Source: an uncultured Algibacter sp. (GTDB lineage: Bacteria > Bacteroidota > Bacteroidia > Flavobacteriales > Flavobacteriaceae). From it: a DNA stretch of 64,000 bases. A model generated the notes under the pieces. The model saw only the letters and a list, made by a program, of their open reading frames with translations. It made no database searches and was not told where the DNA came from. The stretch is taken from assembly GCF_947495925.1 (NCBI RefSeq), contig NZ_CANMAU010000003.1, positions 62,001-126,000 of the forward strand. The letters are read 5' to 3'. Positions 35,625 through 44,586 of the stretch are shown in pieces (positions within the stretch are counted from its first letter, which is position 1; each line of letters begins with the position of its first letter). The translations under genes were made by a program, and so were the position numbers.

Positions 35625-36104
35625 ATGAAAAAAATAGTTTTAGGATTAAGTGCATTGTGTCTAGTAGCTTTTACTTCTTGCAAAGAGGAGAATGCTGCTA
35701 AAAAAATTGAAGAGAGTAATGTAGCAGCGGCAGCAGAAAGAGATGCCACTGCTTCTAAATTTCCTGTTATTGAGTTTGATAAAAAAGAACATGATTTTGG
35801 AGAAATAGAATCTAGAGCGGCAGTTGAAACTACTTTTAGTTATAAAAACACAGGCGATGCACCTTTAGTAATTACAGATATTAAAAGTTCGTGCGGTTGT
35901 ACAGTACCTCAGGATTGGAGCAGAGAACCTTTAGCTCCTGGAGATTCTGGAGACTTTACGGTAAAATTTAATGGTAGTGGATCTAATAAAATTACCAAAA
36001 CGATAACTGTAACGGCAAATACCGAAAAAGGATCAGAGGTTGTTAAAATCACTGCATTTGTAAAGCCAGATCCAAACAAAGTAAAACCAACAGCTAAAAG
36101 CTAA
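35625..36104 (+). CDS. DUF1573 lipoprotein
   Basis: A 159-residue lipoprotein: signal LSALCLVAFTSC with the lipidated Cys at residue 19. The DUF1573 domain is an Ig-like fold with FDKKEHDFGEIESRAAVETT, PLVITDIKSSCGCTVPQDW and PGDSGDFTVKFNGSG. The two cysteines in SSCGCT are a family mark. Function unknown; it is always near nusB and yajC in flavobacteria. A near-consensus TATTTTTA lies about 35 bases upstream. The yajC gene begins 11 bases after the stop. Confidence 0.88.
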   Translation: MKKIVLGLSALCLVAFTSCKEENAAKKIEESNVAAAAERDATASKFPVIEFDKKEHDFGEIESRAAVETTFSYKNTGDAPLVITDIKSSCGCTVPQDWSREPLAPGDSGDFTVKFNGSGSNKITKTITVTANTEKGSEVVKITAFVKPDPNKVKPTAKS

Positions 36105-36115
36105 ATTTATATAAA

Positions 36116-36406
36116 ATGGGAGAAGGAGGAATTGCTAGTTTATTGCCATTCGTATTAATGTTCGTAGTTGTGTATTTCTTTATGATTGCACCTCAAATGA
36201 AACGAGCAAAAAAAGAAAAGAAATTTGCGGCAGAGTTAAAACGTGGTGATAAAATAGTTACTAAAAGTGGCTTGCATGGTAAGGTAGCCGAGTTAAATGA
36301 TAAGGATAATAGTTGTGTGATTGAAACTATGGCTGGAAAGCTTAAATTTGACAGGTCTTCAATTTCAATGGAGTTGAGTGCCAAACTTAATGCATCTGCA
36401 AAATAA
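36116..36406 (+). CDS. yajC: Preprotein translocase subunit YajC
   Basis: A 96-residue single-span protein of the SecDF-YajC complex. One N-terminal helix (LLPFVLMFVVVYFFMIAP) is followed by QMKRAKKEKKFAAELKRGDK, IVTKSGLHGKVAELND and a C-terminal beta domain. QxKR...GDxIVTxxGxxG is the family pattern. Terminated by a strong bidirectional hairpin shared with cysM. Confidence 0.95.
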   Translation: MGEGGIASLLPFVLMFVVVYFFMIAPQMKRAKKEKKFAAELKRGDKIVTKSGLHGKVAELNDKDNSCVIETMAGKLKFDRSSISMELSAKLNASAK

Positions 36407-36428
36407 AGTTTAAATTATTTTAAGAACA

Positions 36429-36460
36429 AAAAAGGCTTGTAAATATTTGCAAGCCTTTTT
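36429..36460. terminator. Bidirectional terminator between yajC and cysM
   Basis: Perfect 11-bp stem AAAAAGGCTTG (36429-36439) with CAAGCCTTTTT (36450-36460); T or A runs on both sides let it work for the + strand yajC and the - strand cysM. Confidence 0.85.
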
Positions 36461-36472
36461 GTTTGAATAGAT

Positions 36473-37384
36473 TTAAGATAGTAAGCCGTCTATAGAAATA
36501 TAGCGTTCGCCAGTATCATAGTTCATGGTGAGTACAATATCACTAGAATTTATGTCTTTTAGTTGTTTCCTAACCGCAGCTAATGAAGCACCAGAGGAAA
36601 TACCTACTAAAATCCCTTCTAATTTGGCAATATTTTTAACTTCAGCAAATGCCTCTTCTTTGGTTATTCTAATAGCACCATCTAATATATTTCTATTTAG
36701 AACATCTGGAAAAAAACCTGGACCAATACCCTGTAGAGGATGGGGGCCCGGTTCTCCTCCCGAAAGTACAGGAGAATCGTCAGGCTCCACGGCAAAAACT
36801 TTAAGGTTACTAAATTTTTCTTTTAAAACCTCAGACATTCCTGTAATGTGCCCACCAGTACCAACTCCTGTAATTAAAAAATCAATACCATTTGGAAAGT
36901 CTTGAATTATTTCTAGGGCAGTAGTTTGTCTGTGAATTTCGGGGTTCGCGGGATTCTTAAACTGAGAGGGCATCCAAGCATTTTTATTGTTTGCAACTAA
37001 CTCATCTGCTTTCGAAATAGTGCCACCAAGTCCTAATTCTTTTGGTGTTAGAACCAGATTAGCACCATAGGCTGCCATTAAAGCACGTCGTTCAACAGAC
37101 ATAGATTCTGGCATTACTAATGTGAGTTTGTAGCCTTTTATAGCACATACCATAGCAAGCCCTATTCCCGTATTTCCAGATGTAGGCTCTACAATATCTG
37201 TATCTTTTGTAATAAGTCCTTTGCTTTCGGCATCTTCTATCATCGATAAGGCAATACGGTCTTTAATACTTCCTCCTGGGTTGGCTTTTTCAAGCTTCAT
37301 CCATACGTTGGCATTAGGGAAGAGATTACTTAGTTTAACAACTGGAGTATTACCAATGCCTTCTAATATATTATTAATCTTCAT
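36473..37384 (-). CDS. cysM: Cysteine synthase B
   Basis: A 303-residue PLP enzyme making cysteine from O-acetylserine and sulfide or thiosulfate. The PLP lysine is in [18 protein letters not shown] (near 43), the substrate loop is [13 protein letters not shown], and the phosphate loop is [36 protein letters not shown] is a CysM/CysK signature; overall length and [17 protein letters not shown] match CysM-type enzymes. It sits 20 bases after a YdeI-like gene and is probably cotranscribed. Confidence 0.92.
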   Translation of the reverse strand: MKINNILEGIGNTPVVKLSNLFPNANVWMKLEKANPGGSIKDRIALSMIEDAESKGLITKDTDIVEPTSGNTGIGLAMVCAIKGYKLTLVMPESMSVERRALMAAYGANLVLTPKELGLGGTISKADELVANNKNAWMPSQFKNPANPEIHRQTTALEIIQDFPNGIDFLITGVGTGGHITGMSEVLKEKFSNLKVFAVEPDDSPVLSGGEPGPHPLQGIGPGFFPDVLNRNILDGAIRITKEEAFAEVKNIAKLEGILVGISSGASLAAVRKQLKDINSSDIVLTMNYDTGERYISIDGLLS

Positions 37385-37404
37385 AATTAAGTGGTTGTTA
37401 TTAT

Positions 37405-38004
37405 TTAACAGTTTCGATATTTATCGTTTAAACCCATACCTTCTAAAATCATAGGTATTATTGTATCTAATCTTGTTTGCTTAGTTACTTCTCTTTTTGC
37501 AGAATTAATATGCTCGCAATACTCACGCTGTTTTGAGTTAGATAGTTTATTAAATGCTAACTTCGAGGTGTTGTTCGAGTTTAGTACTTTTTTTAGTTCT
37601 TCAGGAATAATAACTATTTTTTTTGACCGATCAGCCTTGATTTCTATTCCTTGTTTTTGATTCTCAATGGCCTCTTTTACATAGGCTAAAACAACATGGC
37701 TATTAATATCGTTAATATTTTTAAAACGCATTTGCCGCATGGCCTTGGTTTTTCCTTCTTGTGCGTTTTGTAATACGTTTAGATGATCTTTCAGAAACAC
37801 ACCATTAAAAAACCAAATACAAAAATGGTTCTTGAATGCTCCAAGGCTTAGTACATTTTTATTTTTTAGTGTATAAACAGGATAATTCCATTTGATAGTT
37901 TCTTCAAGTTCTGTTGAAAGTATTATAGCTCGCAATATCTTTAGTGCTTCATTAAATTGAAGATTTTCTTCTATATACTCATCAACCGAAAGCACTTTTT
38001 TCAT
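37405..38004 (-). CDS. YdeI/OmpD-associated family protein (DUF1801 + OmdA)
   Basis: A 199-residue cytosolic protein with an N-terminal DUF1801-like domain ([36 protein letters not shown]) and a C-terminal OmdA segment ([20 protein letters not shown] and [15 protein letters not shown], ending [13 protein letters not shown]). The family has a YdhG/YjbR-like fold. In Bacillus YdeI was tied to peptide tolerance, but its molecular function is unknown. Upstream partner of cysM. Confidence 0.82.
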   Translation of the reverse strand: MKKVLSVDEYIEENLQFNEALKILRAIILSTELEETIKWNYPVYTLKNKNVLSLGAFKNHFCIWFFNGVFLKDHLNVLQNAQEGKTKAMRQMRFKNINDINSHVVLAYVKEAIENQKQGIEIKADRSKKIVIIPEELKKVLNSNNTSKLAFNKLSNSKQREYCEHINSAKREVTKQTRLDTIIPMILEGMGLNDKYRNC

Positions 38005-38033
38005 TTTGAATGAATTAAATAATGAATAATAAA

Positions 38034-38065
38034 AATAGCCAATAAATTAAGATTTATTGGCTATT
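38034..38065 (-). terminator. Rho-independent terminator of the PAP2 gene
   Basis: Perfect 14-bp stem, AATAGCCAATAAAT (38034-38047) and ATTTATTGGCTATT (38052-38065), with a four-base loop. On the minus strand it is followed by TTTATT. It lies 45 bases after the PAP2 stop. Confidence 0.8.
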
Positions 38066-38110
38066 ACATGAGTTTTTTAGCTAGGTTCCTTAGTCTAGCT
38101 AATTTTTACC

Positions 38111-39649
38111 TTACCAGAGCATAATATTTACGTTAGCACCAAATGAATAAGAATCGTAGTTCGTGGTCTTACTCTCTTTAGGAAAATAAGTAGGAGCACC
38201 ATTATTGAAATCGTCCATATAGGTTACATCATATTTTAAATCGGCCCAGTTATAATCAAAGAAAGCACCTAAAGATAAATTTTTGCTTATAACCCTTTTG
38301 TAGTATAAGCCAGAAGTCCAGCTAAAGGATGTTTTAGGATCGTAATCGGCATAAACAAACTCTTGAGGCGGATCTTCCTTTAAATCAAATGAATTTTGTT
38401 TTTCTCTAACAAAAATCTTTGTGTTTGGACCAGAAATAACCCCTGCTTGCAATTTAGCTCCTAAAATATTTTTACCAAAAGGCATTTGATAGTGAGGTCC
38501 AAAATAATACAAGCGATTACCTGCAGATTGCGCTAGTACCTCAAATCCTTCAGCATCAAATTCAGCCTTTAAGGCATCGCTTATAGTATTGGGAAAACTT
38601 TGAAATCCTATTTCGCCACCTAACCCTAAGTTTCTGTTAAAAAAGTAAGCGCCTTCAAAGGAAATTTTAAATCCTTCTTTCGCTTCTAGACCTGGTTCAT
38701 TTCCGTCTGTAGAATTAACCAAACTTGCATACCCGACTTTAACTCCAAGAAAAGATGGTTTTGATTCATTAATCTTTCGTTCAGTAATTTCAATTTCATT
38801 AATTCCTTTTTCTTTCCACCAACCGTCATTTAAAAAATAGGCGAGTTCTGTAGTTCCAATACCAATACCGGCACCAGCAAATACGTCAGAAATCCAGTGT
38901 CTATCATTTAACTGTCTCATAACGCCAGTAAAAGTTGCTAATGTATAAGCTGCTATACTATAAAAAGGACTTCTATGCTTATATTCTTTATGAAAGATAT
39001 GTGCCCCCATAAAGGCCGTAGCGGTATGTCCTGACGGGAAAGAATTATTACTTGACCCATCGGGTCTTGGTTCTGCAATGCTATATTTTAAGCCTTGAAC
39101 CACAATCAAGTTTATTCCAATGGCTGTACCGATGGTTGATATTTTTCTGTATGTACTATGTTTACTTTTTATGCCTGCTGCGTCTAATGCAAATACTGCA
39201 GCATAAGGAACATACTGCGTATAATCATCAATGTCATCATGAAAATTAGGTAGATACCTATTAATTTCATCTTTAACTCCAACTTTAAAATCGGTATTAA
39301 AATGCATAATTGTTCCTGCCGTAATTAAACCTCCCGCAACAAGCAAAGAAACACCTGTATCTGTTTTGTACCATTTTTCTTTAACTACTGTAGAATCTTG
39401 GAAAAAACTATAGCTGAGTTTTGATTGATTAATACTAATGGAAGACGATGAACCAAGGTTATTTTCTAGATAATCACCATTTTCGTTAAGATATAATTGA
39501 GAAAAATTTAAGGTTTTAATGGGTTGTAATCTATTACTAGATTTATTAAAATTTGATGCGTAGCTGTTAGTCCTGCTCTGGCTTACTGAATATTGAGCAA
39601 ACCCCATGTTTATGGTTAAAACAAATAAAAAAGTTAATGAAATTTTCAT
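38111..39649 (-). CDS. PAP2 phosphatase fused to an outer-membrane barrel-like domain
   Basis: A 512-residue exported protein. A signal peptide ends near GFAQ. Residues 110-290 form a PAP2 acid phosphatase: KYSIAEPRPDG (motif 1), SFPSGHTATAFMGAHI (motif 2) and RQLNDRHWISDVFAGAG (motif 3), so the catalytic His pair is intact. Residues 300-512 look like an outer-membrane barrel: LGVKVGYASLVNST, LGLGGEIGFQSFP, YYKRVISKNLSLGAFFDYNW, ending FGANVNIMLW. Likely cleaves lipid or nucleotide phosphates in the periplasm while tied to the outer membrane. Its terminator separates it from the YdeI-cysM unit. Confidence 0.85.
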   Translation of the reverse strand: MKISLTFLFVLTINMGFAQYSVSQSRTNSYASNFNKSSNRLQPIKTLNFSQLYLNENGDYLENNLGSSSSISINQSKLSYSFFQDSTVVKEKWYKTDTGVSLLVAGGLITAGTIMHFNTDFKVGVKDEINRYLPNFHDDIDDYTQYVPYAAVFALDAAGIKSKHSTYRKISTIGTAIGINLIVVQGLKYSIAEPRPDGSSNNSFPSGHTATAFMGAHIFHKEYKHRSPFYSIAAYTLATFTGVMRQLNDRHWISDVFAGAGIGIGTTELAYFLNDGWWKEKGINEIEITERKINESKPSFLGVKVGYASLVNSTDGNEPGLEAKEGFKISFEGAYFFNRNLGLGGEIGFQSFPNTISDALKAEFDAEGFEVLAQSAGNRLYYFGPHYQMPFGKNILGAKLQAGVISGPNTKIFVREKQNSFDLKEDPPQEFVYADYDPKTSFSWTSGLYYKRVISKNLSLGAFFDYNWADLKYDVTYMDDFNNGAPTYFPKESKTTNYDSYSFGANVNIMLW

Positions 39650-39709
39650 AGTTTGAGTTTATTGATTTCGTTATCTGTACAAAAAATTGGTCTAAACATT
39701 TAAAATAAA

Positions 39710-40432
39710 TTAAAAAGAATAGCCTAATGTGATACCATATCTAAAAGATGGTAAAATTAAACTATCGCTTTTTTTGTCAGGAGAAAAATCAAAATCAGCA
39801 TTGATTAAGTCAAAAATTGAAATAAGCTCCAGAGCGTCATTAAGATCAAACCAAAATTCTTCGGGTGCAGCCACAATTTCTGTAAATTTGAAATTATAGT
39901 TTCCAGCTCCTGGTCCGGCAATTGTGAAATCTAAATAAAACCGTTTTCCTAGCAAGAGCTTGTAACCTACCATTAACCCAATACTATTGGTGTTTATTTT
40001 TACATCATATTGAAAAGGGAATTCACCATTTTCGTTTGTATATAAACCTTTGAATTCAGATGTCATATTTACAAAAGTGATATAGGCTCCAAAATAAAAT
40101 CCATGGAGCATGTTTTTATTATGTTCATTAAGATAGTATCTAAACTCTGGTACTACCCTGAAGCCGCTATAAGTCAAATCTCCCGTTTTAAATTGATCGG
40201 TATCCAACCCTGAAAGCCTTAATAAGCCTTCTTTAGATTTATAGCCAAAGCTTGTGGAAATACCAATATGATTTCCTACGGCACGTTCATAACCAAAAGT
40301 ATATCTCCCATTTAGCAAATCAGTTAGATGAAGTTTAGCCTCGTTTTTATGAAGAGGTATCTCCGAATCTACCTGACCAAAAATGGGGAAATAGGTGATT
40401 AAGAAAATAAGCATTATTATATGTGATTTCAT
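39710..40432 (-). CDS. Outer-membrane beta-barrel protein (DUF3575-like)
   Basis: A 240-residue exported protein. Signal peptide MLIFLITYFPIFGQ, then KLHLTDLLNGRYTFGYERAV, resembling DUF3575-type barrels (NLxxLLxGxxxxxYER). Alternating strands continue: GFRVVPEFRYYLNEHN, NSIGLMVGYKLLLGKRFYLD, and the protein ends in GITLGYSF with a terminal Phe, the signal recognised by the Bam machinery. It lies 17 bases downstream of the ion-channel gene. Function unknown. Confidence 0.7.
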   Translation of the reverse strand: MKSHIIMLIFLITYFPIFGQVDSEIPLHKNEAKLHLTDLLNGRYTFGYERAVGNHIGISTSFGYKSKEGLLRLSGLDTDQFKTGDLTYSGFRVVPEFRYYLNEHNKNMLHGFYFGAYITFVNMTSEFKGLYTNENGEFPFQYDVKINTNSIGLMVGYKLLLGKRFYLDFTIAGPGAGNYNFKFTEIVAAPEEFWFDLNDALELISIFDLINADFDFSPDKKSDSLILPSFRYGITLGYSF

Positions 40433-40449
40433 TTTTATCTAAGAATACG

Positions 40450-41082
40450 TTAATTATTACTTATGCTTGAAAATTTCCCTACCAAAATGGCAACAATAAC
40501 CGCCACATAAAACTGTCCTGTTACAGCTATAAGCATTGATAATGATTGAGAAATAGGTGATTGCGGGGTGATATCGCCATATCCAGCAGTGGTTAGCGTT
40601 ATCATGGTATAATACACTAATTCCATAGGAGATTCGCTTGTTGAATTATACGACCCAGGAATATACAAATCAACAAACGCTACAAGACTACAAAACATTA
40701 ATCCTAATAATAAATAGCCATTAATAGCATCTATTAAAGCATATATATCAACAATTTTTCGTTTCAATAAACCTTTTATAACATGGCTCACGATATAAAT
40801 AAAAAATAAATTAGAAATAATTTCAGCGAGATAGTTTAAGTAAATAAAATCAGTAGCTCTTGTTATTAGTTCAACAAGGATTGCTCCAATGCCGAAAAGC
40901 GTAACTTTTGTACTTATTGAGTAACCCGCTAAAAGTATAATTGTAGAAAGTAAGATGAATGATACAATATTACCTTCAAAATCAATAAGAGGGAGAATAA
41001 ATATAAAAACTAAAGATGCTACGAGAAGTAGCACCGATGACACCGGTTTATTGTTTAAAATATGTTCTACTTTTTTTCTCAT
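40450..41082 (-). CDS. Potassium-channel-like membrane protein (Ion_trans_2)
   Basis: A 210-residue membrane protein with about six helices. The C-terminal pore module shows helix - pore - helix with the K+ selectivity filter TLTTAGYGDITPQSPI near residue 160 (TxGYGD-type), then LSMLIAVTGQFYVAVIVAIL. No cytosolic RCK or cyclic-nucleotide domain follows, so gating is not through a ligand domain. It is placed between a barrel gene and a TMEM175-like gene, which is also a K+-channel-type family. Conduction of K+ is strongly suggested; its role in a sulfatase locus is unknown. Confidence 0.85.
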   Translation of the reverse strand: MRKKVEHILNNKPVSSVLLLVASLVFIFILPLIDFEGNIVSFILLSTIILLAGYSISTKVTLFGIGAILVELITRATDFIYLNYLAEIISNLFFIYIVSHVIKGLLKRKIVDIYALIDAINGYLLLGLMFCSLVAFVDLYIPGSYNSTSESPMELVYYTMITLTTAGYGDITPQSPISQSLSMLIAVTGQFYVAVIVAILVGKFSSISNN

Positions 41083-41127
41083 TTTGAATAACTATTAAAA
41101 CTTTTCACTATAAATATCACATTGAAA

Positions 41128-41754
41128 TTATTTTTTTCTTTTTTTAAGAATCCACATAAAGAATGGCGGTAAAACAAACCACGCTAGGGTCCAAACCATA
41201 GGTCCTACAAAGGCTAAGCCAATATTAACGACCGCTGTTGCCGGTTCCATAAAATTACTACGTGTTATTTGGTTGATATCATCCTCAGATAAAGAGGCGT
41301 TTATCATATTGTTTTTTGAGGCATAAACCCAAGACCAAACACTTAGAAATCCAGCTAATGCTAAACTTCCTGCTTGCAGTGCGGGCGATGATTTAGTTAC
41401 CAAGCCGGGATCTGCAATGGCAAAAAACACGTATAGACAAACTAAAAAAAGTTGAATTAGAGACATGGCTACATGGGCGCCGTTAGTTTTAATTAAATTT
41501 TTAAATAATCCATTGTTTTGATTCCAATACATGAGTGTTAATCCCGCCCCAATAAATATTCTGAGGAGTTCATCTTTACTGTCAATCATATGGCTTAAAA
41601 GCCCATATGGTTTGTGGGACCATTCCATATCCTCAATTAGGGGGAGGTAATTATTAACGAGATGAAAAAAAATTAGTGCATAAACAATATCAATAAATCG
41701 TCTTAATCGATTTAAGTAAATGCTGTCTGGTAATTCTTGTAGCTGGTTAACCAT
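41128..41754 (-). CDS. TMEM175-like (DUF1211-like) membrane protein, paralogue A
   Basis: A 208-residue protein with five or six hydrophobic helices. RLRRFIDIVYALIFFHLV near residue 16 resembles the RxxxFSDAVxAI helix of TMEM175/DUF1211 channels, although the FSD motif is only partly kept (FID). LMYWNQNNGLFKNLIKTNG matches the family's second signature (FWxxHxxxF). It is clearly paralogous to the protein at 50320-50976: both contain LAGFL-x3-x2-W-x-YA and EPTA/EPATA before the last two helices. Assignment to TMEM175 is my reading of pattern, not a search result. 33 bp after the neuromedin-U-type gene. Confidence 0.6.
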   Translation of the reverse strand: MVNQLQELPDSIYLNRLRRFIDIVYALIFFHLVNNYLPLIEDMEWSHKPYGLLSHMIDSKDELLRIFIGAGLTLMYWNQNNGLFKNLIKTNGAHVAMSLIQLFLVCLYVFFAIADPGLVTKSSPALQAGSLALAGFLSVWSWVYASKNNMINASLSEDDINQITRSNFMEPATAVVNIGLAFVGPMVWTLAWFVLPPFFMWILKKRKK

Positions 41755-41787
41755 AATATTTATTATTATAATTTCTATTCTATATAT

Positions 41788-42633
41788 CTAAAACACAAAT
41801 TCCACTAAAAAGCGCAGATCGTAAACCGTTCCTTTTGTTGGTCTTATCACATTCTTAAAAAATTGGACGCCCGTATTAAGGGTAGTTGTTTTTCCTAAAG
41901 GAAATTGGTACTGACCACCACCACCTAGAGGTAGATAAACAGCTTCACTGGAAGGTTTGTTCCAATACACAGAAACCCCGTAAGGCATATAAATCAAGTC
42001 AAATCGTTTCGCTATGTTATAAACTATAAAAGGTTTAATCATGAGCATATTAACGTCTTTGCGCTCTGAGGAGCCTGCAATAGACCATAGTTGTAGTGCA
42101 ATGGCACCAGCAAATAATCGCCCATTTTCATATTCGTAATCAAAGCTAGGCCCAATAGACCATTGCCCACTTCCAAGTGATGGGTCGGCAGCGGTTGGTA
42201 ATTGTGCTGCAAAACCTAAGGTTAAATGGTGCTTGCCATGATGAGCGCTGCGTTTAGCAAACCAAAATCCCATCAATAAATCATTAATACCATCAACAGC
42301 TTTAATATTGCCGCCTTCAATAGGGTTACCAACAGGTTGCCCAGGAATGGGTCTTGGGTATTGGTTTACCTCAAAGTAAGAAATGTTTTTAATATTATAT
42401 TGACCTAGTTTAATGGTACTTTCAAATTCTAAGCCTAATGTACTTGCATCATCACCGGGGTCATTTAAAAAGCTAAAAAATGGCCAGGTTCTTTGAGAAT
42501 CTAATTTATAGATTGGTCTATTACTTTCATGGGCTTCATGTGCTGCCTCATGTGCTTCTTCTTGCGCGTGTAAAAAGGAACTTGATAACAGTAGCAAAAA
42601 AAAGAGTCTGAGAGCTGTTTTGAATAGTTTCAT
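41788..42633 (-). CDS. Outer-membrane protein of the bacterial 'neuromedin U' family
   Basis: A 281-residue exported barrel. Signal peptide ends at LHAQ. The mature N-terminus is a His/Glu/Ala repeat (EEAHEAAHEAHES), possibly metal-binding. The core QLPTAADPSLGSGQWSIGPS, LQLWSIAGSSERKDVN and YLPLGGGGQYQFPLGK match a family often labelled neuromedin U (a misnomer), found in marine Proteobacteria. It ends DLRFLVEFVF with terminal Phe. Probably a porin-like passage for small substrates. It lies in a run of three barrels next to a sulfatase. Confidence 0.72.
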   Translation of the reverse strand: MKLFKTALRLFFLLLLSSSFLHAQEEAHEAAHEAHESNRPIYKLDSQRTWPFFSFLNDPGDDASTLGLEFESTIKLGQYNIKNISYFEVNQYPRPIPGQPVGNPIEGGNIKAVDGINDLLMGFWFAKRSAHHGKHHLTLGFAAQLPTAADPSLGSGQWSIGPSFDYEYENGRLFAGAIALQLWSIAGSSERKDVNMLMIKPFIVYNIAKRFDLIYMPYGVSVYWNKPSSEAVYLPLGGGGQYQFPLGKTTTLNTGVQFFKNVIRPTKGTVYDLRFLVEFVF

Positions 42634-42688
42634 TTGTGTTCGGTTTTTATAATGCTTTAATTTATAATTGGGATTTATGATTTAAAGC

Positions 42689-43531
42689 TTAGTTCTTCCC
42701 ACTATTAAATGGCATGGTGTAAGTAAAGTTTAAACGAAATGAGTTTTGAACCGCAGGACCTTCCCAACTATTATATATGGCACTTGTTTGATATTCAGCA
42801 TAGGCATTAATAGAGCCTTTATCTAAAACCCAAACCTTACCAAAACGTAACCCTATGGGTAAATAGAAGCTTTTGCTACTCCAGTCATATTGGGCTACCA
42901 TATCTCCGTTTCCAGCATACAACCCAGAATCTCCAATTCTATAGTTCAAAAAGGGCGCTATGCCTAAAGGATTGGTAGTAGACGAGCCTGCTGGTAAAGT
43001 ACGTGGATCAATAGACCGCCATGATTGTGTTAATAATACCCCGTAAAACCAACGTCCAGAACTATTAACCAAGGCACCTGAAAGCCCATATCCCCATTCA
43101 TCTCTGGCAACTTTTTTATTACCAGGTAAGGTAACCATGGGACCAATACCGGTACGTCCTGTGCCCCAATCAAAGCTTTTTGGTATGATTAAAGCAAATA
43201 TTTCTGTGTTTCCAAAACCATTATCACCCGTGTTTACATTTTCATAATGTCTTAGCGTCACTCGAGGTAAAATGGTAAGATTTTTTAATGGAATTGGTGC
43301 TACAATACGCAATTGGACATAATTATCTAAGCCCGCTGTTCTAGGAGCACCATTTACTATATCACTATGATAATCGGGCATGGATTGGTAAGCAAATTGA
43401 AAGCTCCATTGTGTGGCGGTAGCATCTAAAGCTTTGGTCGTGTCATCTTGTCCAGCTTCTTCGGTATTTTCTTCCTGCGAAAATGATACTAGAGATGAAC
43501 AAAGTAGGAAAGTTAGTAAAAAATGTTTCAT
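42689..43531 (-). CDS. Outer-membrane protein, second 'neuromedin U'-like barrel
   Basis: A 280-residue exported protein: signal FLLTFLLCSSLVSFSQ, then an acidic stretch and about twelve predicted strands. RTGIGPMVTLPGNKKVARDE, RWFYGVLLTQSWRSIDP and SFYLPIGLRFGKVWVLDKG follow the same order (GP - LP - WSx - LPLG - GK) as the preceding family member, so it is a divergent paralogue. 55 bases separate it from that gene and 11 from the MetA-type barrel. Porin-like function is inference. Confidence 0.65.
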   Translation of the reverse strand: MKHFLLTFLLCSSLVSFSQEENTEEAGQDDTTKALDATATQWSFQFAYQSMPDYHSDIVNGAPRTAGLDNYVQLRIVAPIPLKNLTILPRVTLRHYENVNTGDNGFGNTEIFALIIPKSFDWGTGRTGIGPMVTLPGNKKVARDEWGYGLSGALVNSSGRWFYGVLLTQSWRSIDPRTLPAGSSTTNPLGIAPFLNYRIGDSGLYAGNGDMVAQYDWSSKSFYLPIGLRFGKVWVLDKGSINAYAEYQTSAIYNSWEGPAVQNSFRLNFTYTMPFNSGKN

Positions 43532-43542
43532 AATTATAAGCG

Positions 43543-44466
43543 TTAATTTTTAAGTTGTTTTGTAGATTTATTCCATCGGTATTGATAGGTTAGTGTCAAG
43601 GCGTCAAAATCACTGCCTCTTTCAAATCGTATTCCAGATACATAACCTATTTTAAAGGCATGCTGATTAAATGGTACAGCATAGTGTAAGCCAAAGCGCA
43701 TGGCTGATATTTTTGAATCGCGATCTATATCGTTTACTATAACACGCCCGCCTATACCATAACCTATATTCGCCGATATCCACATATTATTGGGTAGGTC
43801 TCTAATGAGGTGAAATTTAAATGTGTATAATGGTTTTTGTCCTAATTTGTTCCCATTTACATAGTTGTTATTGTTGGTAAATAGCCATATGCTGGCATAG
43901 GTTTCTATATTCCATTGGTCAAGTGATTTTGCAAAACCCCACTGTGGTTTAAAGGCAAATCTATTGGAGCCTAAGTTTACCAATTCATTAGGGTTATATT
44001 TTCCTGTTGGTATAATCACTTGTACACTAAACCCAGAAACCGCGTTAGGTTTATAATTCGCAAATTCTTTTACTGACATGGCTGGCGAATTCAAAAAGTT
44101 AAAGGATAAACGAATTCTTAAATCACCAAAGCCGTCTTGAGAAAACCGATCTGGTAATCCAACCACTTCACCATTCCAATCCCCAAATACATAGGGCAGT
44201 ACAGCATCAATTTTAGCCGATTGACCAAAAAACTTAATAGATCTTATATAGGCAAAAACAAAGCTGTTTAGCCTAGCGTCTAAGCCATCAATGGGTAGGG
44301 AAGGGTCTAATAGGATATTACCGCTCGTGTATGCATAACTACCTAAAAGAAAATTAGTCCCTACAGGTAAATTAGTAATCGCTCGGGGTTCTAAATCTTG
44401 CCCAAGCAGTGGTGTCCAAACAAAAAGGAAACAGAAAACAGAAATAAATAACTTAAAGCCTTTCAT
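43543..44466 (-). CDS. Phenol_MetA_deg-type outer-membrane transporter
   Basis: A 307-residue exported barrel. Signal peptide ends near TPLLGQ. RAITNLPVGTNFLLGSYAYT, KIDAVLPYVFGDWNGEV, DGFGDLRIRLSFNFL and FSVQVIIPTGKYNPNELVNL are the pattern of the MetA-pathway-of-phenol-degradation family (GDxxxxxxxxL and PTGxYxxxxLxNxG). Members are thought to pass aromatic or hydrophobic compounds. First gene of the three-barrel run; a terminator (44520-44555) separates it from the sulfatase upstream, so it needs readthrough or its own promoter. Confidence 0.8.
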   Translation of the reverse strand: MKGFKLFISVFCFLFVWTPLLGQDLEPRAITNLPVGTNFLLGSYAYTSGNILLDPSLPIDGLDARLNSFVFAYIRSIKFFGQSAKIDAVLPYVFGDWNGEVVGLPDRFSQDGFGDLRIRLSFNFLNSPAMSVKEFANYKPNAVSGFSVQVIIPTGKYNPNELVNLGSNRFAFKPQWGFAKSLDQWNIETYASIWLFTNNNNYVNGNKLGQKPLYTFKFHLIRDLPNNMWISANIGYGIGGRVIVNDIDRDSKISAMRFGLHYAVPFNQHAFKIGYVSGIRFERGSDFDALTLTYQYRWNKSTKQLKN

Positions 44467-44519
44467 AACTTCTGTATTTTTAATGCTATAAAATTTTGTT
44501 TCTACACCGTTGTTATTGA

Positions 44520-44555
44520 AACAAAAACCGAATAAGAGAATATCCGGTTTTTGTT
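44520..44555 (-). terminator. Terminator after the 515-aa sulfatase gene
   Basis: An 11-bp stem, AACAAAAACCG (44520-44530) with CGGTTTTTGTT (44545-44555), loop 14 bases, 32 bases after the sulfatase stop on the minus strand. Confidence 0.7.
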
Positions 44556-44586
44556 ATATTCTTGATTAGAATTCTAGCAATGTGAC

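Noticed and set aside
36525-36905. 126-codon + strand ORF opposite cysM
   Set aside because: Shadow of a fully conserved cysM; no start signal or recognisable domain.
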